Shown here in pieces: positions 1 through 6,384 of a stretch of 11,398 bases of DNA. Where the stretch lies: contig CALFVM010000313.1 of NCBI GenBank assembly GCA_937928665.1, positions 1 to 11,398 on the forward strand. The letters run 5' to 3'. The notes below the pieces were generated by a model. The model was not told the origin of the DNA, ran no database searches, and was given only the letters and a program-made list of their open reading frames with translations. The position numbers were made by a program, and so were the translations under genes. Within the stretch, counting starts at the first letter, position 1; each line of letters opens with the position of its first letter. This stretch comes from an uncultured Candidatus Methylacidiphilales bacterium (lineage in GTDB: Bacteria > Verrucomicrobiota > Verrucomicrobiia > Methylacidiphilales > CALFVM01).

Positions 1-154
1 GGGGGAAGATGCCGGGACTCTGGAAGAGGTCCACGAACCGTTCCTGATCATGGAGGGTTACCTCGCGCGAACCGCCCAGGGTCGGGTGGCCCTGCCGCTG
101 GCCTACGAACGACTCGGGCTCACGCCACCCAAACGCCAGGCCGAGCTTTTGTAG
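1..154 (+). CDS. ruvB: RuvB Holliday junction branch-migration helicase, C-terminal fragment
   Basis: This is the 3' end of ruvB, open at the left edge; the frame begins at base 2 and stops with TAG at 152-154. RuvB is the hexameric AAA+ motor that, with RuvA, drives branch migration of Holliday junctions in recombinational repair. The ~50 visible residues are the C-terminal winged-helix DNA-binding domain. They start GEDAGTLEEVHEPFLI and continue EGYLARTAQGRVALPLAYERL, close to the family signature (GTIEEVYEP...GFLxRTxRGR...Ay.hLg). A short tail (TPPKRQAELL) follows, as is normal. The ATPase domains lie outside the window. Unlike the genes further right, this stretch shows almost no excess of C over G. 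Identification rests on recognised family motifs and is secure despite the short length. Confidence 0.93.
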   Translation, partial: GEDAGTLEEVHEPFLIMEGYLARTAQGRVALPLAYERLGLTPPKRQAELL

Positions 155-353
155 CAGTGGTTCAGAACCGCCGGGGTTGGGCCGGGAGAGGTAGGTTTCG
201 ACCTCAACTCGTCAAGGGGGGGCGGATAGACCAGACGGGTTGCATCACATCGGGGCACTCCATCCCCAGGTCCCGTCTCAACCTCTTTGTTTTCACCTCC
301 CCCCACGGCCTATCCGGGTTGGCAAACGCCCGCTTGATGGCACGATCTTCCCG
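155..353. other. Intergenic region between ruvB and the methyltransferase
   Basis: About 200 bp separate the ruvB stop from the chosen methyltransferase ATG. I see no convincing gene here. An in-frame TTG at 240 would add 38 residues to the methyltransferase, but the extra sequence has no recognisable features and no ribosome binding site. A small inverted repeat (AGGT-TTCG-ACCT, 193-204) is too weak, with no T-run, to call a terminator. No clear sigma70-type promoter is visible. Confidence 0.5.
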
Positions 354-938
354 ATGGACGCCTCCTGGTGGGAAAACCGTTATCAAACTGGGGACATGCC
401 CTGGGACCAGGGAGCAGCCCATCCTGGACTCCTTGCATGGCTCTCCGCCCATGCGCCCGTGTCCGGTCTACGGGTTCTCGTGCCTGGCTGCGGTCTCGGT
501 CACGACGCCCGGGCGTGGGCCGCTGCCGGAGCTCATGTCACCGCCTTGGACCTCGCCCCGACAGCTCTGGCAACCGCGCAACGTCTGCCCGATAGTGACT
601 GCATCAACTGGCTTCAGGGCTCCATTTTTCAGCCACCGTCTCATCTCCACGGCACCGTCGATCTGGTCTTTGAACACACCTGTTTTTGCGCCATTGACCC
701 CGCCCACCGCGCCGATTACGTCCGCGGAGTCCGCGCCTGCCTGGCCCCTGGCGGGCGACTCCTTGCCATCTTCTATCTCAATCCGGGCCGGGATCAGGGG
801 CCTCCGTTTGGGGTAAGCCGGGATGAACTCAACCGACTTTTCCGGGGAAAGTTCACGCAGATCGAGGTTACCGCCCCGGCCCGAACCTTTCCCGGCCGGG
901 AAGACCGGGAGGAGCTACGGCTTTACGCGGTAACCTGA
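354..938 (+). CDS. TPMT/HOL-type class I SAM-dependent methyltransferase
   Basis: Small cytoplasmic methyltransferase of 194 residues from ATG 354. The N-terminus WWENRYQTGDMPWDQG (5-20) is typical of the thiopurine methyltransferase / harmless-to-ozone-layer branch. Motif I, VLVPGCGLGHD (41-51), is the SAM-binding glycine loop, and D66 in VTALDLAP is the acidic residue expected to hold the SAM ribose. FEHTCFCAIDP (106-116) matches the family's motif IV region, where soft nucleophiles such as thiols or halides are methylated. PGGRLLAIFY (132-141) is the post-motif strand. Length is close to the family norm (~200). The substrate cannot be read from sequence; a thiol, halide or xenobiotic is inferred. 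The start was set by the conserved N-terminal motif; there is no good Shine-Dalgarno. The last 16 bp overlap the end of the convergent response-regulator gene. Confidence 0.85.
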   Translation: MDASWWENRYQTGDMPWDQGAAHPGLLAWLSAHAPVSGLRVLVPGCGLGHDARAWAAAGAHVTALDLAPTALATAQRLPDSDCINWLQGSIFQPPSHLHGTVDLVFEHTCFCAIDPAHRADYVRGVRACLAPGGRLLAIFYLNPGRDQGPPFGVSRDELNRLFRGKFTQIEVTAPARTFPGREDREELRLYAVT

Positions 939-2134
939 GTCGGCAGCACCGCCCGGATCATCTTAATCAGTTCACCGCTCTCAAACGGTTTGCGCAAGGT
1001 GCCCCGGATGGTTGGCTCCTTGCTTTGCATTTCTCTCAAAACCGTATCCTGCCCGGAAATGAGAATGATCGGAATCCCCGCGCAGACCTCACTCTCCTGC
1101 AGTCGTTCGCAAAAGACATCGCCATTCATCCCCGGCATAAAATAATCGAGCACGATCAGATCCGGCTGGAACTTCAGTGCCCAATCCAAGGCCGACGGTG
1201 CCGAGGTTGACGTGATCACCGCATACTCCCGCAGGCCAATGACCAACATCTGTTGGAGTGCCAGGAGAACCTCGGCACTATCATCAATGACCAGCAGTTT
1301 CGGAAGGCCCCGCAACTCCTCCACATCAATCTCGTCCAGCGAGGTCACCCCCGGCTCCCGACCGGTCATCGGGATGGGTGCGGTCGCTGACCGCGCCTTC
1401 GGCACCACCGGACCCTGGGCCATCCGCTCGTCCATAAACCGCGCCGCGTCCATGATCATCTCATGCGTCGCCGTGACCATCGACGTCGGACAGGCCGCAT
1501 CAAACGGCCACTCCTCCACCGCCCCGTCCCCGAATAAACAGATGTCGTGAAAGGCGTCCTTCCCCGTCTTGGCCCGGGTCGCCGCATGAATCAGCCGCCC
1601 TTCCCGGAAGTGCAGCGTGCCGGTGGCACCATCGTCAGCCAGCACCTTCAGAGTGCAACTGGAGCCGTTGTGGGCCTTCAACTGCAGGATATCCAGCAGA
1701 CGCAAATCCCGCATCTGCGCCCGGAACAGGGCACCGCCGGAACGATCCGCCGGGTCTAACAGCCACTGCATCAGCGTGGCCGCGCCCGCACGATTGAACG
1801 GTGCCCTCAACAAATGCACCCGCGCCAAACGGGCCAAGGGCGCATCCGCCGGGAAAGGTTGACGCGATACCACCAAAACCCGGATGACCGGGTTGACCGT
1901 CAGTAGATCCTGCAAAAACGCCAACGCATCATTCGAGTCCGGCTCCGCATGAAAAATCAGCAGGGCGGGGTCATCCTGCCGGGCGTGGGCCAGCACTTGC
2001 GCTGGCGAAACGGTTTCCATCACCTCGCTCACCTGAGGGGACGCTTCCGCTACTTGGGCCAGAATTTCCACGTCCGGCGACTTGTTATTCAGCGTGAGCA
2101 CCATCATAAGCCTGGTTGGTATATCAGGGCTCAT
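923..2134 (-). CDS. Pseudo-receiver / PATAN (DUF4388) / receiver-domain response regulator
   Basis: Three-part signalling protein of 403 residues from ATG 2134. Residues ~10-126 look like a receiver fold with the active site lost: the acidic pair is N16-N17, the phospho-acceptor position appears to be H62 (LLIFHAEPD), and the switch lysine is R110. Residues ~135-235 resemble a PATAN/DUF4388 domain (FREGRLIHAA, then GDGAVEEWPF). After an Ala/Pro linker, residues ~278-397 form an intact receiver: KLLVIDDS with D284/D285, phospho-acceptor D330 (IVLDYFMPGMNG), S360 and K382 (LRKPF). There is no DNA-binding or enzymatic output, so it probably acts through protein contacts; its partner kinase is not visible. 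Other possible starts are TTG 2146, giving four more residues, and ATG 2107/2104. 2134 was chosen because GGGGA sits just upstream. It is divergent from hppA. Confidence 0.82.
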   Translation of the reverse strand: MSPDIPTRLMMVLTLNNKSPDVEILAQVAEASPQVSEVMETVSPAQVLAHARQDDPALLIFHAEPDSNDALAFLQDLLTVNPVIRVLVVSRQPFPADAPLARLARVHLLRAPFNRAGAATLMQWLLDPADRSGGALFRAQMRDLRLLDILQLKAHNGSSCTLKVLADDGATGTLHFREGRLIHAATRAKTGKDAFHDICLFGDGAVEEWPFDAACPTSMVTATHEMIMDAARFMDERMAQGPVVPKARSATAPIPMTGREPGVTSLDEIDVEELRGLPKLLVIDDSAEVLLALQQMLVIGLREYAVITSTSAPSALDWALKFQPDLIVLDYFMPGMNGDVFCERLQESEVCAGIPIILISGQDTVLREMQSKEPTIRGTLRKPFESGELIKMIRAVLPTQVTA

Positions 2135-2181
2135 GGTCCCCGGCAAGCGTGCCGAGGTTAACGCCTGCTAGTGTGATGCTA

Positions 2182-2210
2182 CTGATAAAAACGATTGATT
2201 CGGGGGCCAA
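2182..2210 (-). promoter_or_regulatory. Candidate sigma70-like promoter for the response-regulator gene
   Basis: Read on the minus strand, TTGGCC (2210-2205) and TATCAG (2187-2182) are separated by 17 bp. Each hexamer matches the sigma70 consensus at 4 of 6 positions. The -10 element lies ~48 bp before the ATG at 2134, giving a plausible short leader. This is a by-eye match in a 140-bp divergent intergenic region and could be chance. Confidence 0.28.
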
Positions 2211-2232
2211 CTTCATGAACTCTCCACCACCC

Positions 2233-2259
2233 GCCCCGGGCTCCCTTGCCCGCAGGGGC
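2233..2259 (+). promoter_or_regulatory. GC-rich hairpin in the hppA leader
   Basis: GCCCC (2233-2237) pairs with GGGGC (2255-2259). Stacked inside it, GGGC (2238-2241) pairs with GCCC (2248-2251). The loop is TCCCTT and a 3-nt GCA bulge lies on the 3' side, giving nine G-C pairs in all. The hairpin ends 17 nt before the hppA ATG. No Shine-Dalgarno lies between them; the only G-run is inside the 3' arm. The pairing is visible directly; a regulatory role is inference. Confidence 0.35.
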
Positions 2260-2276
2260 CCATCCTGTTAACGCCT

Positions 2277-4448
2277 ATGAATCAGTTCCTTCTTCAAAAC
2301 GGTATCGCCCTTTCCCTTGCCCTCTCCGTTGCTGGTCTTCTGCTGGCAGCCGCCCTCATCCGCTGGATTTGTGCCCAATCCCCCGGCACCGACAAAATGA
2401 TCGAAATCGCCGCCGCCATCCAGGCCGGTGCCAAAGCCTACCTCAACCGCCAGGTCATCACCATCGGCGTGATCTCCACTTTTCTCTTTGTCCTCATCTG
2501 GATCCTCCGCTCCGACCTCATCACCAGCGTCGGCTTTCTCATCGGTGCTGTTTGCAGCTTGGCCGCCGGCTACCTCGGCATGCGGATCGCCGTCCTCGCC
2601 AACGTCCGCACTGCCGCCGCCGCCCGGACCGGCTCCCGCCAGGCCCTCCGCGTCGCCTTCAACGGCGGTGCCGTCACCGGCATGCTCGTCGTCGGCCTTG
2701 CTCTCCTCAGCGTCGGCGTCTTCTACCTCATCGTTCGCGAGGCCGCCGGAACCAAGCAGGCCATCGACAGCCTCATCGGCCTCGCCCTCGGCAGCAGCCT
2801 TATCAGCGTCTTCGCCCGGCTCGGCGGGGGCATCTACACCAAAGCCGCCGATGTCGGTGCCGATCTGGTCGGCAAAATTGAAAGCAACCTCGAAGAAGAC
2901 GACCCCCGCAACCCCGCCACCATCGCCGACAACGTCGGTGACAACGTCGGCGATTGCGCCGGCATGGCCGCCGACGTCTTTGAAACCTATGTCGTCAGCC
3001 TCATCGGCGCCATTCTCATCGCCTTTCTCCTCCTTGGGCCCGGCTCCGAAAGCCCCGCCCTCCAGGAACCCGCCATTGTCTTCCCCTTCATTGTCGCCGG
3101 CGTCTCCATTCTTGGTGCCGCTGCCGGCATCCTGTTCGTCAACGTCACCAAACAATCCGCCACCCAGGCTCTCAAAATCGGGGTTCTCACCAGTGCGGCC
3201 ATCACCGCCATCCTCCTCTGGCCCCTCACCCATGCCATCTTCCCGGAAACCTTCCTTCTCGGCGGCATTGAACGCACCCCCACCTCCATCTACTTCGCCG
3301 CCCTCGTCGGTCTCGCCCTCACGTTTGTCGTCGTCATCATCACCAACTACTATACCGCCACTGAGCACCGCCCCGTCCGGAAGATTGCTGAAGCCTCCGA
3401 AACCGGTCACGCCACCAACATCATCGCGGGACTCGCCGTCGGCCAGCATGCCACCGCCCTGCCGGTTGGCTGCATCGGCATCGCCATCCTCCTCAGCTAC
3501 CAGTGCGGCGGCCTCTATGGGATCGCCATCGCCGTCATGGCCATGCTCAGCATGGCCGGCATCATCATCTCCCTCGACGCCTTCGGCCCCATCACCGACA
3601 ACGCCGGGGGCATCGCCGTCATGTCCGGCCTGCCCAAAGAAGTGCGCGGCGTCACCGACGATCTCGATGCCATTGGCAACACCATGAAGGCCGTCACCAA
3701 GGGCTATGCCATCGCCTCCGCCGGCCTTGCCGCTCTCGTCCTTTTCGGCTCCTACGTTCATGAACTCCAGGTCTATGTCCCCGACCAGGTCTTTGAGTTC
3801 TCCCTTGAACAACCCAAGGTCATCATCGGTCTCTTCCTCGGCGGTCTCCTCCCCTTCATCTTCACCGCCCATAGCATGGATGCCGTCGGTAAAGCCGCCG
3901 GTGCCGTCGTTAAAGAGGTGCGCCGCCAGCTCGCCGCCAAGCCCGGCATTCTCACCGGCACCGACCAGGCTGACTACGGAACCTGCGTCGATATCGTCAC
4001 CAAGGCCGCCCTTCGCGAAATGATCCTCCCGGCCCTGCTCCCCGTCGCCATGGTCGTCATCGTCGCCATGTTCGTTGAAACCCTCGGCCCCGTCGTCCTC
4101 GGCGGCCTCCTCGTTGGCACCATCGTCACCGGTCTCTTCGTCGCCATCGCCATGACCTCCAGCGGGGGCGCCTGGGACAACGCCAAAAAATACATCGAAG
4201 AAGGTCACCTCGGCGGCAAAGGTTCCCCCGCCCACGCCGCGGCCGTTACCGGCGACACTGTTGGCGATCCCTACAAAGACACCGCCGGTCCCGCCATCAA
4301 CCCGATGATCAAAGTCGTCAACATCGTCGCCATCCTCATCATCCCCGTCTTCTTCGTCAACGACACCCCCCTCACCACCGAAATCCCCGCGCCCCAGCCT
4401 CCCCTCATCGTCGAGGCCGCCGAAACGCCCGCGCCGTCGCCTCGCTGA
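2277..4448 (+). CDS. hppA: Membrane-bound H+-translocating pyrophosphatase, K+-independent type
   Basis: Integral membrane pump of 723 residues that hydrolyses cytoplasmic PPi and exports protons. It has many hydrophobic segments spread over its length; the family has 16 helices. The PPi/Mg-binding loops are present: GGGIYTKAADVGADLVGK (183-200), EEDDPRNPATIADNVGDNVGD (about 206-226), DAFGPITDNAGG (434-445) and TGDTVGDPYKDTAGPAINP (about 658-676). K471 and T474 in GNTMKAVTKGYA carry the Lys/Thr pair known for K+-independent H+-PPases; K+-dependent members have Ala at the Lys site. An acidic, Pro-rich tail of ~28 residues follows the last helix. The start at ATG 2277 leads straight into the first helix, with no Shine-Dalgarno and a GC hairpin just upstream. 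It is monocistronic, divergent from the response regulator and convergent with the EF-hand gene. Codons end mainly in C. Confidence 0.97.
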   Translation: MNQFLLQNGIALSLALSVAGLLLAAALIRWICAQSPGTDKMIEIAAAIQAGAKAYLNRQVITIGVISTFLFVLIWILRSDLITSVGFLIGAVCSLAAGYLGMRIAVLANVRTAAAARTGSRQALRVAFNGGAVTGMLVVGLALLSVGVFYLIVREAAGTKQAIDSLIGLALGSSLISVFARLGGGIYTKAADVGADLVGKIESNLEEDDPRNPATIADNVGDNVGDCAGMAADVFETYVVSLIGAILIAFLLLGPGSESPALQEPAIVFPFIVAGVSILGAAAGILFVNVTKQSATQALKIGVLTSAAITAILLWPLTHAIFPETFLLGGIERTPTSIYFAALVGLALTFVVVIITNYYTATEHRPVRKIAEASETGHATNIIAGLAVGQHATALPVGCIGIAILLSYQCGGLYGIAIAVMAMLSMAGIIISLDAFGPITDNAGGIAVMSGLPKEVRGVTDDLDAIGNTMKAVTKGYAIASAGLAALVLFGSYVHELQVYVPDQVFEFSLEQPKVIIGLFLGGLLPFIFTAHSMDAVGKAAGAVVKEVRRQLAAKPGILTGTDQADYGTCVDIVTKAALREMILPALLPVAMVVIVAMFVETLGPVVLGGLLVGTIVTGLFVAIAMTSSGGAWDNAKKYIEEGHLGGKGSPAHAAAVTGDTVGDPYKDTAGPAINPMIKVVNIVAILIIPVFFVNDTPLTTEIPAPQPPLIVEAAETPAPSPR

Positions 4449-4557
4449 ATCTCTCCCTGGCGGGCCTGAAGCCGGCCCATGGGCGTCCGCTCGTCATTGA
4501 CCGCTCCCACAGGGTGAGCGCGAAGCCCGATCGAGTTAGTTCCAAGGTTGCGCTGCT
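4449..4557. other. Intergenic region between convergent hppA and EF-hand genes
   Basis: This 109-bp gap between two gene ends holds two inverted repeats. One is GGGCC-N7-GGCCC (4462-4478); the stronger one is listed separately at 4502-4520. No open frame of interest is present, and neither hairpin is followed by a T-run. Confidence 0.5.
4502..4520. terminator. Possible hairpin terminator between convergent genes
   Basis: CGCTCCC (4502-4508) pairs with GG(T)GAGCG (4513-4520) around an ACAG loop, giving seven pairs with one bulged T. Position between two convergent gene ends suits a bidirectional terminator. It lacks a T-tract on either strand, so classical intrinsic termination is uncertain. 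Confidence 0.3.
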
Positions 4558-5220
4558 TTAGAACGAAAACCGCAACAGCGGCACCCCACCCCCCACCGTC
4601 TCGTAATTATTCCACTCGTCCAGGCTCACCCCGTCCGGACGCCCACCCATCTCCATCCCCGGAGCCGCACCGATCCCGTTGAATATGGTTTGCACCTGCG
4701 GCTGCTTCTTCACCGCCTGCAGCACTTCCTCCCGCGACAACCGCCCGTCTCCATCCGCGTCAATCTCGCTGAACGGAATCGAAATCAACTTCTTCGCCGC
4801 ATCGCTCGACGCTGGGCTCGCCTCAATCTGGGCCGCCGCCGCCTGGGCCTCCTCTTTGGACAAAAATCCGTCCCCATCCGCATCGTAAGCCCGGAACTTC
4901 TCCTCTTTGATAATCCGGGCGAACTCCTCGTAGCTCATCTTCCCGTCACTGTCTTTGTCCGCCCGCTCGAACGTCGTCGCCGTCGGCTTATCCGTCTCGG
5001 CTGGTTTCGCCTGACCCGGCACCGTGAACGGCTGCGGCACCGATTGTATCACCTGTCCGGTTGGGGTCTGTTCCTCCACCGCCGTGGCAATCCCATCTGA
5101 AGCCTGTTGAAGCTGGCCGTCGGTCATTTGGGCCAAGGGAACTGCCGCGAGAAAAAAGAAATGGGTCAACAACATTTCCGGACCCTGCCAGATCGTCCGC
5201 CACCTGACAACCACCGTCAC
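4558..5220 (-). CDS. EF-hand calcium-binding protein with signal-like N-terminus
   Basis: Protein of 220 residues from GTG 5220. Its N-terminus has two arginines and a hydrophobic run (MLLTHFFFLAAVPLA, 16-30), suggesting export, with cleavage near AQ-M; a lipobox is absent. Three canonical EF-hand loops follow: DKDSDGKMSYEE (88-99), DADGDGFLSKEE (113-124) and DADGDGRLSREE (154-165). Each has acidic ligands at 1, 3, 5 and Glu at 12. A fourth, degraded loop, PDGVSLDEW (195-203), appears one residue short. No catalytic domain is seen, so its role is unknown; Ca2+ binding is inferred from the loops. Start: GAGGGG overlaps the upstream stop 8 nt before the GTG, making translational coupling likely. 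ATG 5175, with AGGG upstream, is the alternative and gives 205 residues. It is the second gene after the DeoR regulator, with a 12-bp gap. Confidence 0.83.
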   Translation of the reverse strand: MTVVVRWRTIWQGPEMLLTHFFFLAAVPLAQMTDGQLQQASDGIATAVEEQTPTGQVIQSVPQPFTVPGQAKPAETDKPTATTFERADKDSDGKMSYEEFARIIKEEKFRAYDADGDGFLSKEEAQAAAAQIEASPASSDAAKKLISIPFSEIDADGDGRLSREEVLQAVKKQPQVQTIFNGIGAAPGMEMGGRPDGVSLDEWNNYETVGGGVPLLRFSF

Positions 5221-5228
5221 AAAAGCAA

Positions 5229-5234
5229 CCCCTC
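5229..5234 (-). promoter_or_regulatory. Strong Shine-Dalgarno overlapping the DeoR stop codon
   Basis: On the minus strand the DeoR TGA continues as TGAGGGG. The GAGGGG lies 8 nt before the GTG at 5220. This is one of the clearest ribosome binding sites in the window. It decides the start of the EF-hand gene and suggests coupled translation. Confidence 0.55.
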
Positions 5235-6039
5235 AGCCGCAGACGCTTCGCGGAATACCCGCCTTCTCCAACGCCCCCCGCGACGCATCGCTTAACAATC
5301 GGCAGCCCGCCTCCCAGCCGCAAAAAAAAGTCGGCCCCCGCTGGCCCAGCTTAGTCGCATCCGCACACACCACCACCTCCCGCGACCGCTCCATCACCGC
5401 CTGCTGAACCGCAACCACATCCGGCGTCGTGTTCCAGAGTCCTTCCCGATCAAACCCCTGCACACTCAGCAACGCGCGGTCAAACGACCAATGCACCACC
5501 TCACGCAACGCACCTTCCCCAAGCAGCACCGACTGCCGCGGCAAAAGCTGCCCCCCCAACAAATGCATCCGGACCTCCTCCAGCGGGGCCAAAATTTCCG
5601 CCACCGGCAAACTCGACGTCACTACCGTCAACGGCCCCACCGGGTTCTCCCGCAGACATTGCGCCACCGCATACACCGTCGAGCCCGCATCAAAAAAAAG
5701 CTGTTCCCCGGGCGCGATCAACCGATATGCCGCCTCCGCCACCTTCGCCTTCCCTTCCGCCCCAACTTGTTGCCGCTGACGGAAAGACGGAAACCGCAGG
5801 TTGTAATCCACCATCGCCCCCCCATACGTCCGCGTCACCCGCTTTTCCCCTGCCAAAGCCGCCAAATCCCGCCGGGCTGTCGCTGCGGAAATTCCCAGAC
5901 GCCGACACACCTCCACCACCGGCAAATAACCTTCCTGTTGCAGGATCAACCCCAGCTTCCGCCGACGCGCTTCCACCACATGTGCCGGAACCCGCATGTC
6001 CGCACGCTGCCCGGTTCTCAGCCCGATTTCAACCGTCAC
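5233..6039 (-). CDS. DeoR-family transcriptional regulator
   Basis: Sugar-metabolism-type repressor of ~268 residues from GTG 6039. A DeoR winged helix-turn-helix covers residues ~20-75: LPVVEVCRRLGISAATARRD, then VTRTYGGAM, matching the family's SxATxRRDL and HGGA signatures. The C-terminal sensor domain includes FFDAGST (115-121), the phosphate-binding loop of the isomerase-like fold, then LLGGQLL, GFDREGL and CADATK (D227, K230). The effector is unknown; phosphosugars are usual for the family. The start is uncertain. GTG 6039 follows a purine-rich AAAAGGAGAAGG run. ATG 6075 has GGGGA upstream but would translate that run as KRKRRR. ATG 5997 gives 254 residues, a typical length. It is divergent from gatC by 18-96 bp depending on the start, and lies upstream of the EF-hand gene. 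Codons here are G-rich, unlike those of the plus-strand genes. Confidence 0.9.
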   Translation of the reverse strand: MTVEIGLRTGQRADMRVPAHVVEARRRKLGLILQQEGYLPVVEVCRRLGISAATARRDLAALAGEKRVTRTYGGAMVDYNLRFPSFRQRQQVGAEGKAKVAEAAYRLIAPGEQLFFDAGSTVYAVAQCLRENPVGPLTVVTSSLPVAEILAPLEEVRMHLLGGQLLPRQSVLLGEGALREVVHWSFDRALLSVQGFDREGLWNTTPDVVAVQQAVMERSREVVVCADATKLGQRGPTFFCGWEAGCRLLSDASRGALEKAGIPRSVCG

Positions 6040-6093
6040 CCTTCTCCTTTTCCTCTTGAGACACCGCCCGGTCATCTCTATCCCCGAAAGTCT

Positions 6094-6384
6094 GTGAGTG
6101 CCTCTACCCTTGACGTCGCCTATGTGGCCGATCTCGCCCGAATCGATCTAGCTCCGGACGAAAAAGCTCTCTTCCAAAAACAACTCGCCGACGTCCTCGG
6201 TTACGTGAACCAACTCCAGAAAGTTGACATCTCCTCCGTCCCTGACACCCCGATCGACCCCCACTTGCCCACCAACGTCCTCCGCCTTGACGAGATCCGG
6301 CCCGGACTCCCCACCGCCGACGCCCTTGCCAACGCGCCCGCCCAGGCCAACTCCCTCATCACCGCCCCCAAAATTGTCGAATGA
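6094..6384 (+). CDS. gatC: Asp-tRNA(Asn)/Glu-tRNA(Gln) amidotransferase subunit C
   Basis: GatC of 96 residues, the small subunit that wraps around and stabilises the GatA-GatB complex of the tRNA-dependent amidotransferase. The family pattern is clear: VAYVADLARIDLAPDE (about 8-23), FxxQLxxVLxYVxQLxKVD (27-45), then N-x-LRLDEIRPGL and NAPAQ...TAPKIVE at the end. The usual His of the N-terminal xHVAxLARL motif is Tyr here. The GTG at 6094 is the only start that gives the normal N-terminus (SASTLDVAYV); upstream in-frame sequence is not conserved and the Shine-Dalgarno is weak. The stop overlaps the gatA start as ATGA, so the two are translationally coupled. It is the first gene of gatCAB, divergent from the DeoR gene. 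Confidence 0.93.
   Translation: MSASTLDVAYVADLARIDLAPDEKALFQKQLADVLGYVNQLQKVDISSVPDTPIDPHLPTNVLRLDEIRPGLPTADALANAPAQANSLITAPKIVE

Noticed and set aside
193..204. AGGT-TTCG-ACCT hairpin after ruvB as a terminator.
   Set aside because: It has only four base pairs, no T-tract, and lies ~40 bp after the stop codon.
240..353. N-terminal extension of the methyltransferase from TTG 240.
   Set aside because: The 38 extra residues show no conserved motif, and no ribosome binding site precedes the TTG. The family N-terminus starts at 354.
2268..4235. A 655-codon open frame antisense to hppA.
   Set aside because: It is a similarly Gly/Asp/Glu-rich low-complexity translation and a by-product of codon bias opposite a clear pyrophosphatase gene.
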